From: Truepera sp965215315
Lineage (GTDB): Bacteria; Deinococcota; Deinococci; Deinococcales; Trueperaceae
NCBI GenBank assembly: GCA_965215315.1
Contig: CBDCDB010000008.1
Coordinates: 2,170,001 to 2,234,000, forward strand
Direction: 5' to 3'
Length of the DNA: 64,000 nucleotides
Shown: in pieces, positions 57,594-64,000 of the stretch
Position numbering within the stretch: position 1 is the stretch's first letter
Layout of the letters: each line of letters starts with the position of its first letter
The notes under the pieces: model-generated
Databases searched by the model: none
What the model was told of the DNA's origin: nothing
Seen by the model: the letters and a program-made list of their open reading frames with translations, nothing else
Position numbers and translations under genes: made by a program

Positions 57594-59261
57594 CTACTCT
57601 TCGGTTTTTGGCGCAGCTCCCGGCAAGATAAGCGACGCGACCGCCCCACCCTGCGCTAAAAACGCCTCGATACCTTTAGCCAACGCCTCCGCGAGCGTTT
57701 CTTTATAGCTTTCCTCCGCCAGTTTAGGGCCTTCTTCAGGGCTGTCGACGAAGCCGAGTTCGACGAGAATCGCCGGAACGCGGGCGTCACGGATGACCAC
57801 GAAATAGTTTTTCCTGACGCCCCGGTCTTGGCCCCCGGTTACGCCGACAAGGTCACTCTGGACGTCGTTGGCGAGCACCGTGCTGTAGGTCAGGTTCTCT
57901 TCGCGCAAGAGGTCGCCGTCGATACTCATCGCCGCTCTTTGTGCGCGCACGGTACGCTTACGTCCAACCTCACCGCCGCCGTTCTCGAGCACCGCCAGGT
58001 CGATCAGCGACTCTTCTTGCGGTTCACCAAATACCCAGGTTTCGATCCCTTCAGCGTCTCCCCTGCCGGTCGAATTAGCGTGCAGCGAAACAAATAAGTT
58101 GTGCTCGGACGGAACGGCGAAGGCGGCGCGGTCCTCGAGTTCAACAAACGTATCGTCGTCGCGGGTCATCTCGACTTTGATGCCACGCGCCTCGAGTTTG
58201 TCACGGAGCCGTAAACCGACCGCCAAAACCAGGTCTTTTTCGTTGATAAAAGCGCCCAGCGCCCCAGGATCTTTGCCCCCGTGTCCAGGGTCAATCACAA
58301 CCGTTTTCTGCACACTTTGAGGGCGCTGAACCGCCGCGAGGTCACGCGCGGAAAGCTCAGCGAGTTGTGCGACCTTTTTACCCTGTAACCCTGGCGCAAA
58401 GTCGATATAGAGCGTTTTAGTGCCCTCACCCGGTAAAACGCCGACCTCGAAGCCTTTGCCCGCAGCCGTAAGCGGATAACCGGTTCCGGCAATCAGCGCC
58501 AAGCCGCCGTTACTGCCTCCGTTGCCGACAGTGCTGTAGCCGAGGCTGACGAGTTGCGCTCCGTTCGGCGTAACCTCGAAGGGCGCGGCGCGGGCACCGT
58601 CAAAGAGGACGATAAAGTTGTCGCCGTCTACGGCGAGCTGATAGGTTACGCCTGCCGGAACATCGACGGCGACGCGGGTATAGCCTTCCGCGTGGGCCGC
58701 GTAACGAGGCGCAGCTAGTTCGCTCAGGTTCGGGTCGAGGGCCGGTGCTGGTGCCGGGTCACGCACGACTTCAGGAGCCGCTACGGGTGCGGGCACACTG
58801 AAATCTACAAGCGCGAGACGCGCCGCCGCGTTCCACGATACCGTTCCCCCGAATGCCCGGACGATATCCGTCAGCGGCAGGTAGCTGTTTCCGGCCAGAA
58901 TAGCGCTGCGCCCCGCCTCGGCCTCGCCCGCGACGACAAGCGCGTCCGGTCTCTTGGCGAGGGCAGCCTCGACGTCTTCGGTCGCAAGCAGTTCAACACG
59001 TTTGTCATCCTTTTCAAACCGCAACTGTCCCGTGTCAGGTAAGTAGGCAGACTCGAGCCCAAGCGCCGCCGTCACCAGATCGGTACGGACGTAGGCGTTT
59101 TTAGCGCCCTCAGCAGGCCCGAAATAGCACGCCGCCGCCACCTTATCGCCTAATAAGGTACCGTCAACCGCAACGAAATCGGTACACCGCTGGGCCAAAG
59201 CGGTCTGTAAAACAGCACTTGCGAGTAAAGTGAGTAGGAGACACCAACGAATATAGGTCAC
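57594..59261 (-). CDS. N-acetylmuramoyl-L-alanine amidase (AmiC-type)
   Basis: The Zn-dependent amidase_3 cleaves the Mur-L-Ala bond of peptidoglycan at septation. Sec signal (TYIRWCLLLTLLASAVLQTALAQ), two copper-amine-oxidase/AMIN-like N-terminal regions (about 25-290), then the catalytic domain: VVIDPGHGGKDPGALG (His), VSLHANSTGRG and VELGFVDSPEEG (Glu). The GTG at 59261 is taken as start because it gives the cleanest signal peptide. The in-frame GTG at 59279 has no better signal. TAGACT lies 8 nt upstream. Confidence 0.93.
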   Translation of the reverse strand: MTYIRWCLLLTLLASAVLQTALAQRCTDFVAVDGTLLGDKVAAACYFGPAEGAKNAYVRTDLVTAALGLESAYLPDTGQLRFEKDDKRVELLATEDVEAALAKRPDALVVAGEAEAGRSAILAGNSYLPLTDIVRAFGGTVSWNAAARLALVDFSVPAPVAAPEVVRDPAPAPALDPNLSELAAPRYAAHAEGYTRVAVDVPAGVTYQLAVDGDNFIVLFDGARAAPFEVTPNGAQLVSLGYSTVGNGGSNGGLALIAGTGYPLTAAGKGFEVGVLPGEGTKTLYIDFAPGLQGKKVAQLAELSARDLAAVQRPQSVQKTVVIDPGHGGKDPGALGAFINEKDLVLAVGLRLRDKLEARGIKVEMTRDDDTFVELEDRAAFAVPSEHNLFVSLHANSTGRGDAEGIETWVFGEPQEESLIDLAVLENGGGEVGRKRTVRAQRAAMSIDGDLLREENLTYSTVLANDVQSDLVGVTGGQDRGVRKNYFVVIRDARVPAILVELGFVDSPEEGPKLAEESYKETLAEALAKGIEAFLAQGGAVASLILPGAAPKTEE

Positions 59262-59269
59262 AACGCTCG

Positions 59270-59275
59270 AGTCTA
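59270..59275 (-). promoter_or_regulatory. candidate -10 box of amidase gene
   Basis: TAGACT, 8 nt before the GTG at 59261; spacing is slightly longer than in the other leaderless genes. Confidence 0.4.
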
Positions 59276-59280
59276 GCACG

Positions 59281-59453
59281 CAACTTTTATAACATTGCTG
59301 AGCGGCACACGCTAATGGGTACCTATGCCCCGAAAGCGTTCCGCAAACCTGTCTAAAACCTATCTCAAAAATGATTTTTCAGACTGAGAGCGTCTAATCT
59401 TACTCGCCTAGCTCGGTCAAACCCCTGACGGCTTTCGCCCGTCAGGGGTTTTT
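59281..59453 (+). ncRNA. candidate small RNA ending in orphan terminator
   Basis: A strong intrinsic terminator (59422-59453) lies between two divergently read genes where no plus-strand gene precedes it. The about 140 nt upstream carry a TATAAC (59288-59293) and AT-rich segments but no open frame of note. A short plus-strand transcript ending at this terminator would explain it. Nothing matches a known RNA family. Confidence 0.4.
59422..59453 (+). terminator. strong intrinsic terminator without upstream gene
   Basis: CCCCTGACGGGC-type arms pair around CTTTCG and are followed by TTTTT. Confidence 0.9.
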
Positions 59454-59467
59454 GAGATGGCCTCTAG

Positions 59468-59473
59468 TATGCT
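59468..59473 (+). promoter_or_regulatory. -10 box of guaD unit
   Basis: TATGCT ends 7 nt before the ATG of a 12-codon upstream ORF and 42 nt before guaD. Confidence 0.52.
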
Positions 59474-59480
59474 TAGTTTT

Positions 59481-59519
59481 ATGGCAGTGACATCAGCGAC
59501 GGTGACAGAGACCTTATGA
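59481..59519 (+). CDS. 12-codon leaderless upstream ORF of guaD
   Basis: A frame of 12 codons (M-A-V-T-S-A-T-V-T-E-T-L) begins 7 nt after the TATGCT box. Its TGA overlaps the guaD start as ATGA. The guaD start has no Shine-Dalgarno sequence. Translation of the short frame followed by re-initiation would explain how guaD is read. It is Thr/Val/Ala rich with no attenuation-type codon run. It may be only a 5' leader. Confidence 0.45.
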   Translation: MAVTSATVTETL

Positions 59520-60814
59520 CGGTCATTTTACGCGCCCGCATATTTCACACGCCGCAAAATCCTTTTGAGGCCCAAGGTGCGCTCGAGGTTCATGAAGGCG
59601 CTCTGGCCCTCTCGGACGGACGTATCGGCGCACTCGGTACCCTTACCAAGGTGCAGGCCGCGTATCCCGACGCGCCCGTTTTGGGCGATGGTCAAGACTA
59701 CATCTTACCGGGATTTGTCGATACTCACGTCCATTATCCGCAGGTCAGCGTGATCGGGACAATGGGCGTGACGCTGCTCGAGTGGCTCCAGACCCGTACG
59801 CTGCCCGAAGAGGCGCGGCTAAGTGATACAGCCTACGCGCGGGGGGTCGCCGAAACGTTTTTACGCGGGCTGGCCCGCAACGGCACGACTACGGCGCTCG
59901 TGTTCGGCGCACACCAGAAGGCGGCGCAAAACGCTTTTTTTGAGGCTGCGGACGCGTCAGGGTTACGGATTACCAGCGGGCTCGTTTTGAGCGACAGGCT
60001 GCTAAGGCCGGAACTCGAGGCTCCCGCAGAAACCTGTTACAGCGACAGCGAAGCGCTACTGAACGCGTGGCACCACCACGGCAGACTCCGCTACGCCGTT
60101 ACGCCGCGTTTTGCGCTCTCTTGCAGCGAAGGGGTGCTAGAGGCGGCGGGCGCACTTGCGGCGCGTTACCCGGACAGCTATATTCAGACCCACATCAACG
60201 AGTCGCCCGCCGAAATCGCGCAGGTCGCCGAACTCTTTTCGTGGGCCGAGGATTATCTGGAAACTTACGAGCGTTTCGGTCTGGTCACGCCCCGTTCAGT
60301 TTTCGCCCATAACGTTCACGTTTCGGAGGGTGAACTAGGACGGCTAGGTGCGGCGCACGCAAGTGTCGCGCACTGCCCGAGCAGCAACATGTTTATCGGC
60401 AGCGGGTTGTTCGATATGCAGCGGCACCTGGCGCACGGCGTTCGGCTGGGTCTCGGCAGCGATGTGGGCGGCGGCACCGGCTTCAGTTTGTTTAAGGAAG
60501 GTTTGATGAGCTATCAGGGACAGATGCTGCACCCGGACGGGTTTCCGCTCAGCCCCGCGCACCTGCTCTATTTGGCAACGCGGGCCGGAGCCCTGGCACT
60601 GGGTTTGGACGAATTGGGCGACCTCAACGTGGGACGGCAGGCCGACTTTATGCTGGTACGCCCACCCGAGGGCAGCACGCTCGCCGACGTTCTGGCGCAG
60701 AGTCCGTCGGCAGAGGCGAGTTTGGGCGCACTTTTTACGCTGGCACGTGAAGAATCGGTACGTGAGGTGTTCGTCTCCGGAGAACCGCTTTTTACGCGTT
60801 TAGGCTTGGCTTAA
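59516..60814 (+). CDS. guaD: guanine deaminase
   Basis: GuaD deaminates guanine to xanthine and ammonia for purine salvage or catabolism. Amidohydrolase-type TIM barrel of 432 aa: the metal-binding PGFVDTHVHYPQ (about 68), THINES, HNVHVSEGEL, and the AHCPSSNMFIGSG and LGSDVGGGTGFSLF segments. The ATG at 59516 overlaps the stop of the 12-codon leader frame. Confidence 0.95.
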   Translation: MTVILRARIFHTPQNPFEAQGALEVHEGALALSDGRIGALGTLTKVQAAYPDAPVLGDGQDYILPGFVDTHVHYPQVSVIGTMGVTLLEWLQTRTLPEEARLSDTAYARGVAETFLRGLARNGTTTALVFGAHQKAAQNAFFEAADASGLRITSGLVLSDRLLRPELEAPAETCYSDSEALLNAWHHHGRLRYAVTPRFALSCSEGVLEAAGALAARYPDSYIQTHINESPAEIAQVAELFSWAEDYLETYERFGLVTPRSVFAHNVHVSEGELGRLGAAHASVAHCPSSNMFIGSGLFDMQRHLAHGVRLGLGSDVGGGTGFSLFKEGLMSYQGQMLHPDGFPLSPAHLLYLATRAGALALGLDELGDLNVGRQADFMLVRPPEGSTLADVLAQSPSAEASLGALFTLAREESVREVFVSGEPLFTRLGLA

Positions 60815-60901
60815 CTTGCGTCGGCAGTCGTCTAAAAAATAGCTTTGGACTCACTGTCCGTAAAGAAAATTAGCGCCTAGTCTTCCGGGTTTCTTACCTT
60901 T

Positions 60902-61300
60902 TTAAGCCAAACGTGAAAGTTGCGGCGCTGGTTCTTGCCCTCGAGCCCCGTCCCGCAACGTCTCATCGATAGCAGCGACCGTTTCAACGCCCCGCTCCGA
61001 CGCGGCCCGGTCTTTGAGTGCGCCGCGAAACCGGGTCTCGCCGACGAGCCGGTTGGCGTCGGCCTCGAGCTGCTCGAATACGCTCCGGTAGCTCTGCGTC
61101 AGGGAATCGATAGCTTCGGCGGTGCCTAAAAAGTGCTCCTGCACGTCCTGCTTGTAGGCTCCAAGCTCGGTGGTTTTGGCCTCGAGCTTGGCTCTAAGCG
61201 CCCTTACCTCGGCGCTTTCGCCGCCCCAAACACGGGTGTACCCGTACATCAGCAGCGCACCCACCAAAAACGCGACCAGCAGTTGTAAAAATAAAATCAT
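60902..61300 (-). CDS. ZapG/YhcB-like (DUF1043) membrane protein
   Basis: One N-terminal transmembrane helix (about residues 2-21, ILFLQLLVAFLVGALLMYGY), then a coiled-coil stretch (ALRAKLEAKTTELGAYKQDVQEHFLGTAEAIDSL) matching the DUF1043/YhcB (ZapG) family involved in cell division and envelope assembly. At 132 aa it is of normal length. The ATG at 61300 follows GGAGG and is preferred over a start at 61318. Residues after 90 are disordered. Confidence 0.75.
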   Translation of the reverse strand: MILFLQLLVAFLVGALLMYGYTRVWGGESAEVRALRAKLEAKTTELGAYKQDVQEHFLGTAEAIDSLTQSYRSVFEQLEADANRLVGETRFRGALKDRAASERGVETVAAIDETLRDGARGQEPAPQLSRLA

Positions 61301-61487
61301 AACGCCTCCGTAACGCACCCGCGTAAAACCAACTCGTAGTCAGACAGACGCTTACAGCGCGGGGCGCGAATAGAGTCTACCGCAGTTTACTAACGCTCGA
61401 AACTGAAGCTTTCCTCACTGGCTTCTCGCTGTGCTTTTCCTAATGCCGCGCGTTCTGGTACCGCGCTTTACGCTGCACGTTTTCGCC

Positions 61488-62504
61488 TCAAGTCTCGGCA
61501 GCCTCAGCAAACTGTTCCCGCCAAGCGTTTACCTGCGCCAGGGTCGTATTGCCCCCGCACATCACGCTGACGACCCGGCAACCGGCAATATCGGGGATGA
61601 GGCCGTCAGCAAGGGCCGCCAGTGTACAGCTCGCAGCCGGTTCGACGAGGAGTTTTTCACGGTCTAGGGTAAACAGCAGTTCGGCAACGGCCCTCGAGTC
61701 AGAAACCGTCACCACTCGCTCGACGCCTGCTCGGACAATCCGGAAAGGACGGTCGCTGCTGCGCCGCGTGCCGAGGCTTTCAGCAATGGACGTAAAGCTG
61801 GGCAGGGTGACGAGTTCGCCGCACCTGAGCGACTGCGCCATACAGTCCGCGCCCAACGTTTCAACACCGACGACGCGCACGTCGGGGCGAAGCTGCTTCA
61901 CGGCCGAGGCAATACCCGAGACCAGCCCGCCACCCCCGACCGAGCAGACGATGACCTCGGTATCAGGGGCCTGCTCTAAAATCTCCAAAGCCACCATCCC
62001 TTGCCCCGCCATTACCTGCAGGTCATCGAACGGGCTCAGGTAGGTGTAGCCGCGCTCCCGGACGAGGTCGTGGGCCAGCGCGTCAGCGGCGTTCCAGTCG
62101 TCGCCGTAAACGACGACCTCACCGCCGAGTTCCCGAATGGTGTTCACCCGTATGTCCGGTGTCGTCGTCGGCAAAACGACAACCGCTCTGACGCCCAAAA
62201 GCTGCGCGGCGTAGGCGAGGCCGAGGCCGTGGTTGCCGCCCGAAGCCGTCACGACGCCAAGCCCCGACGCACACTCAGGCATCGTGAGGAGCGCGTTAAG
62301 TGCGCCGCGCACCTTAAAGGCGTGGGTGGGTTGGAGTAGCTCGAGCTTTAACTTCAGCTCACACCCGAGCCGCGCCGTATACGCGCCCGACAGGACGAGC
62401 GGCGACGGGTTCAGATAGGGCTGTAACCGTGTTTGGGCAACCCTAAGCTGCTCCAAAGGGATATACGGGGATGGTAGCGAGGCGGCGTTATGCACAACAT
62501 TCAC
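61488..62504 (-). CDS. threonine dehydratase / serine racemase-like PLP enzyme
   Basis: Fold-type II PLP enzyme (338 aa). The PLP Lys is in THAFKVRGALNALL (about 64), the phosphate-binding SGGNHGLGLAYAA (about 88) and the C-terminal VEPAASCTLAAL complete the site. It deaminates threonine or serine, or acts as a racemase; it lacks the C-terminal ACT regulatory domain of biosynthetic IlvA, fitting catabolic TdcB or a racemase. A product of this reaction (2-aminoacrylate or its relatives) is the substrate of RidA (1862-2239). Confidence 0.88.
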   Translation of the reverse strand: MNVVHNAASLPSPYIPLEQLRVAQTRLQPYLNPSPLVLSGAYTARLGCELKLKLELLQPTHAFKVRGALNALLTMPECASGLGVVTASGGNHGLGLAYAAQLLGVRAVVVLPTTTPDIRVNTIRELGGEVVVYGDDWNAADALAHDLVRERGYTYLSPFDDLQVMAGQGMVALEILEQAPDTEVIVCSVGGGGLVSGIASAVKQLRPDVRVVGVETLGADCMAQSLRCGELVTLPSFTSIAESLGTRRSSDRPFRIVRAGVERVVTVSDSRAVAELLFTLDREKLLVEPAASCTLAALADGLIPDIAGCRVVSVMCGGNTTLAQVNAWREQFAEAAET

Positions 62505-62556
62505 GTTTTAGCACAGAGTTTACGATGCGGGTGTCATAAGGCTGAAACGAGAGCGG

Positions 62557-62562
62557 TAGAGT
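62557..62562 (+). promoter_or_regulatory. -10 box of unknown gene at 62568
   Basis: TAGAGT with a 5-nt spacer to the GTG at 62568; leaderless layout. Confidence 0.48.
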
Positions 62563-62567
62563 AGACC

Positions 62568-63335
62568 GTGCCCGACCCCTTCGCCCGTAAAACCTACCTG
62601 CACACCGTCACCGACCCGGTGCTAAGTGTACAGTTTTCGACCGGTAAAAGGACGCGGGCGCTGCAACTACAGAATTTCTTGAAGACCCTGCACACTGCAG
62701 CAGAGGCAAAACATCCTGCTGAACACGCGGACGGCGTTCTCAACCTGACCGTATTGACCTCGGCGGATTGGCGGCGTCTTTTCTCGACGCCGTACGGCTG
62801 GGGAACAGCGCGGCGCACTGAAGGCGTGGTAAGCCTACTGCTTCCGGCAGGCTATCCGCCCCGGCTTATCGCCCGCTGGGACGCGGTACGGCTCCGGGCC
62901 GGACGGCAGGGCGTGCGTGCGCCGGGGGGTGTCCCGGCTTATTTGGACGCAATATTGGGGCTCGAGTGGGCGTACGCCTTCATATTGAGCACGCAGCAAG
63001 GCCGTGCGCCGCGTCCGTGGCTCCGGGAGGTCGCCGCGGCGCACCTGTATCAGGCGGTGCTCGTCCATTTGGGAGACGTGCAGCGGCTCGAGTACCTGAA
63101 CGCGTGGGCACGTGTGCAGAGGGCGGGAGCCGCGCCTAAAACGGACGACCCCCAAGCGTTCGTCTATCCGAGGGCCAAACAGCCGCTGGACGACCTGCTC
63201 TGGACGCAGAGTAGTTTGTGGCTGAGAGCTGCCGAGTTGGGCGAAGCGCACGGTTGGGCGTTCACCGCTGCCGAGGTTCGAGAACAGCTGCAAGCTGAGG
63301 CGAAAGCGGCGTTTACGCGTCCCTTAACGCCGTAG
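62568..63335 (+). CDS. hypothetical protein
   Basis: 255-aa soluble protein, no signal or membrane segment and no recognised family. It is Arg/Leu/Ala-rich and mainly helical, with SADWRRLFSTPYGWGTARRTEG near residues 63-85, a WDAVRLRAG segment and a helical segment LDAILGLEWAYAFILSTQQG (about 125-145). No HExxH or other obvious catalytic motif is present. The gene overlaps the convergent gene (63313-64000) by 23 bp at their 3' ends. Confidence 0.75.
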   Translation: MPDPFARKTYLHTVTDPVLSVQFSTGKRTRALQLQNFLKTLHTAAEAKHPAEHADGVLNLTVLTSADWRRLFSTPYGWGTARRTEGVVSLLLPAGYPPRLIARWDAVRLRAGRQGVRAPGGVPAYLDAILGLEWAYAFILSTQQGRAPRPWLREVAAAHLYQAVLVHLGDVQRLEYLNAWARVQRAGAAPKTDDPQAFVYPRAKQPLDDLLWTQSSLWLRAAELGEAHGWAFTAAEVREQLQAEAKAAFTRPLTP

Positions 63336-64000
63336 CGGTTTCAGCGCGGCTCGCTTGGCGGTGGTGGTCTATCAGGCTCTGAAGGTCACTCGGAACCTCC
63401 GGCCCCAGCTGTAAACCCAGCCATTCGGCAACCCGTTCGTGCAAGCTCGGGCGTTCGCTTAGCGGCACGCTCAAGAGCGCAGCGCGGCGCAGGAGTTCGC
63501 TGCGGAAACGGAGTTCGGTCTCTTCAGGGAGGCTCGAGGTCGTTTCACGGACTAAAAACTCTTCACCGAGCAGGCTTTCGACGTCCGCCCCGCTCGAGTC
63601 CGCAAGGTGCGCTGCCAACCCCGACCACGACCGCTCTCCGACCAGCGCGAGTTGCGCGAGCAGATAACGCTGTGCCTGCGGCAGCATATCGAGCCGCGCC
63701 TGCAAGAGAGACGTTAGCGAACCCGAAAAAGACCCGCTCCGCGCGTTGCTTAAAGTTCGGCCCAACTCGATGGTGTAGGCCGGGTTGCCCCCGGTTTCAC
63801 CGACCAGCGAGGTCGTGACGAGGTGCAGGGCAGGGTCAACGAGCTGCCCCAAAATAGCCAGACAGGCATCTTTGGAGAGGGGAGGCAGCGTCAACCCGGC
63901 TGCGCCCGTAGGCGCAGGTTTACGCGAGAGCCGGAGGAGTAAAAGCGGGGCTGAGGACGCTTCGACCAACGCGTCTAAAGCGCGGCGGTGCGGCTCCTGT
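63313..64000 (-). CDS. partial large AAA-type ATPase/regulator (C-terminal part)
   Basis: The frame is open through the right window edge, so at least 229 codons are the C-terminal part of a larger protein. Segments such as LLLLRLSRKPAP and LSKDACLAILGQLVDP, then GGNPAYTIELGRTLS and LLQARLDMLPQAQRYLLAQLALVGERSWSGLAAHL, resemble the post-Walker C-terminal part of STAND/AAA_16 ATPases found with LuxR-type or adenylate-cyclase regulators. The catalytic half and other domains are outside the window, so the function is not determined. Confidence 0.7.
   Translation of the reverse strand, partial: QEPHRRALDALVEASSAPLLLLRLSRKPAPTGAAGLTLPPLSKDACLAILGQLVDPALHLVTTSLVGETGGNPAYTIELGRTLSNARSGSFSGSLTSLLQARLDMLPQAQRYLLAQLALVGERSWSGLAAHLADSSGADVESLLGEEFLVRETTSSLPEETELRFRSELLRRAALLSVPLSERPSLHERVAEWLGLQLGPEVPSDLQSLIDHHRQASRAETATALRDA

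Noticed and set aside
59404..59425. tRNA D-arm-like sequence (TAGCTCGGT) before the orphan terminator
   Set aside because: No acceptor stem, anticodon or T arm can be built around it.
1..64000. CRISPR arrays, prophage, rRNA or tRNA genes
   Set aside because: No regularly spaced direct repeats, phage structural genes or RNA-gene signatures were seen on either strand.

Overview
The window is a bacterial chromosome segment, by eye in the high-50s percent GC. It most resembles the Deinococcota (Deinococcus-Thermus) lineage. Four things point there: (i) an rpmH-rnpA-yidD-yidC-jag block; (ii) a very large (about 1600 aa) NAD-glutamate dehydrogenase; (iii) about twenty genes whose start codon lies 5-8 nt after a TANNNT -10 box with no Shine-Dalgarno sequence, i.e. 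the leaderless architecture known from Deinococcus; (iv) dispersed housekeeping genes in short operons. The phylum call is an inference and no rRNA is present to settle it.

Layout. 1-1830: a truncated lipoprotein gene, an IS5-family element whose transposase needs a -1 frameshift, and a LuxR-type regulator. 1860-6000: RidA, a membrane-anchored PP2C phosphatase, an Imm5-like helical protein, gatA and a GNAT acetyltransferase. 6090-9235: the rpmH-rnpA-yidD-yidC-jag operon. 9500-11830: a queuosine-salvage (DUF2419/Qng1) gene, prmC and convergent lspA. 12050-16864: NAD-GDH. 17160-20000: a lipoprotein, small membrane proteins and hemW. 20025-23516: a sugar ABC importer (two permeases and a binding protein, no ATPase). 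23777-34234: a THUMP methyltransferase, rpmB, proline iminopeptidase, an AI-2E family permease, ftsK, a Uma2 nuclease, a lipoprotein and a Kef-type antiporter fused to Usp domains.

34250-57500 is largely an exopolysaccharide/O-antigen locus on the minus strand. It holds uppS (lipid carrier), rfbABCD (dTDP-L-rhamnose), gmd-rmd (GDP-D-rhamnose), ugd (UDP-glucuronate), three glycosyltransferases, three O-antigen ligase/polymerase-type membrane proteins and a Wzz-like chain-length protein. One polymerase-type protein is fused in frame to the initiating polyprenyl-phosphate sugar transferase. No Wzx flippase or outer-membrane exporter is seen. At the proximal end there is a duplicated, truncated nucleotidyltransferase remnant and a DUF3995 gene broken by one in-frame TGA. 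57600-64000: a cell-wall amidase, guanine deaminase preceded by a 12-codon leaderless upstream ORF, a ZapG/YhcB-like protein, threonine dehydratase, an unknown protein, and the C-terminal part of a large ATPase/regulator that leaves the window.

Two short words are strikingly frequent throughout: the palindrome CTCGAG (18 copies counted in the first 10 kb, about 3 expected) and CCGTAAA/TTTACGG (12 counted in the first 10 kb, about 1 expected). Other non-coding signals are two structured leaders (upstream of the antiporter and of rmd), an orphan strong terminator suggesting a small RNA before guaD, and several inverted repeats in gene-free gaps. No rRNA, tRNA, CRISPR array or prophage was seen.
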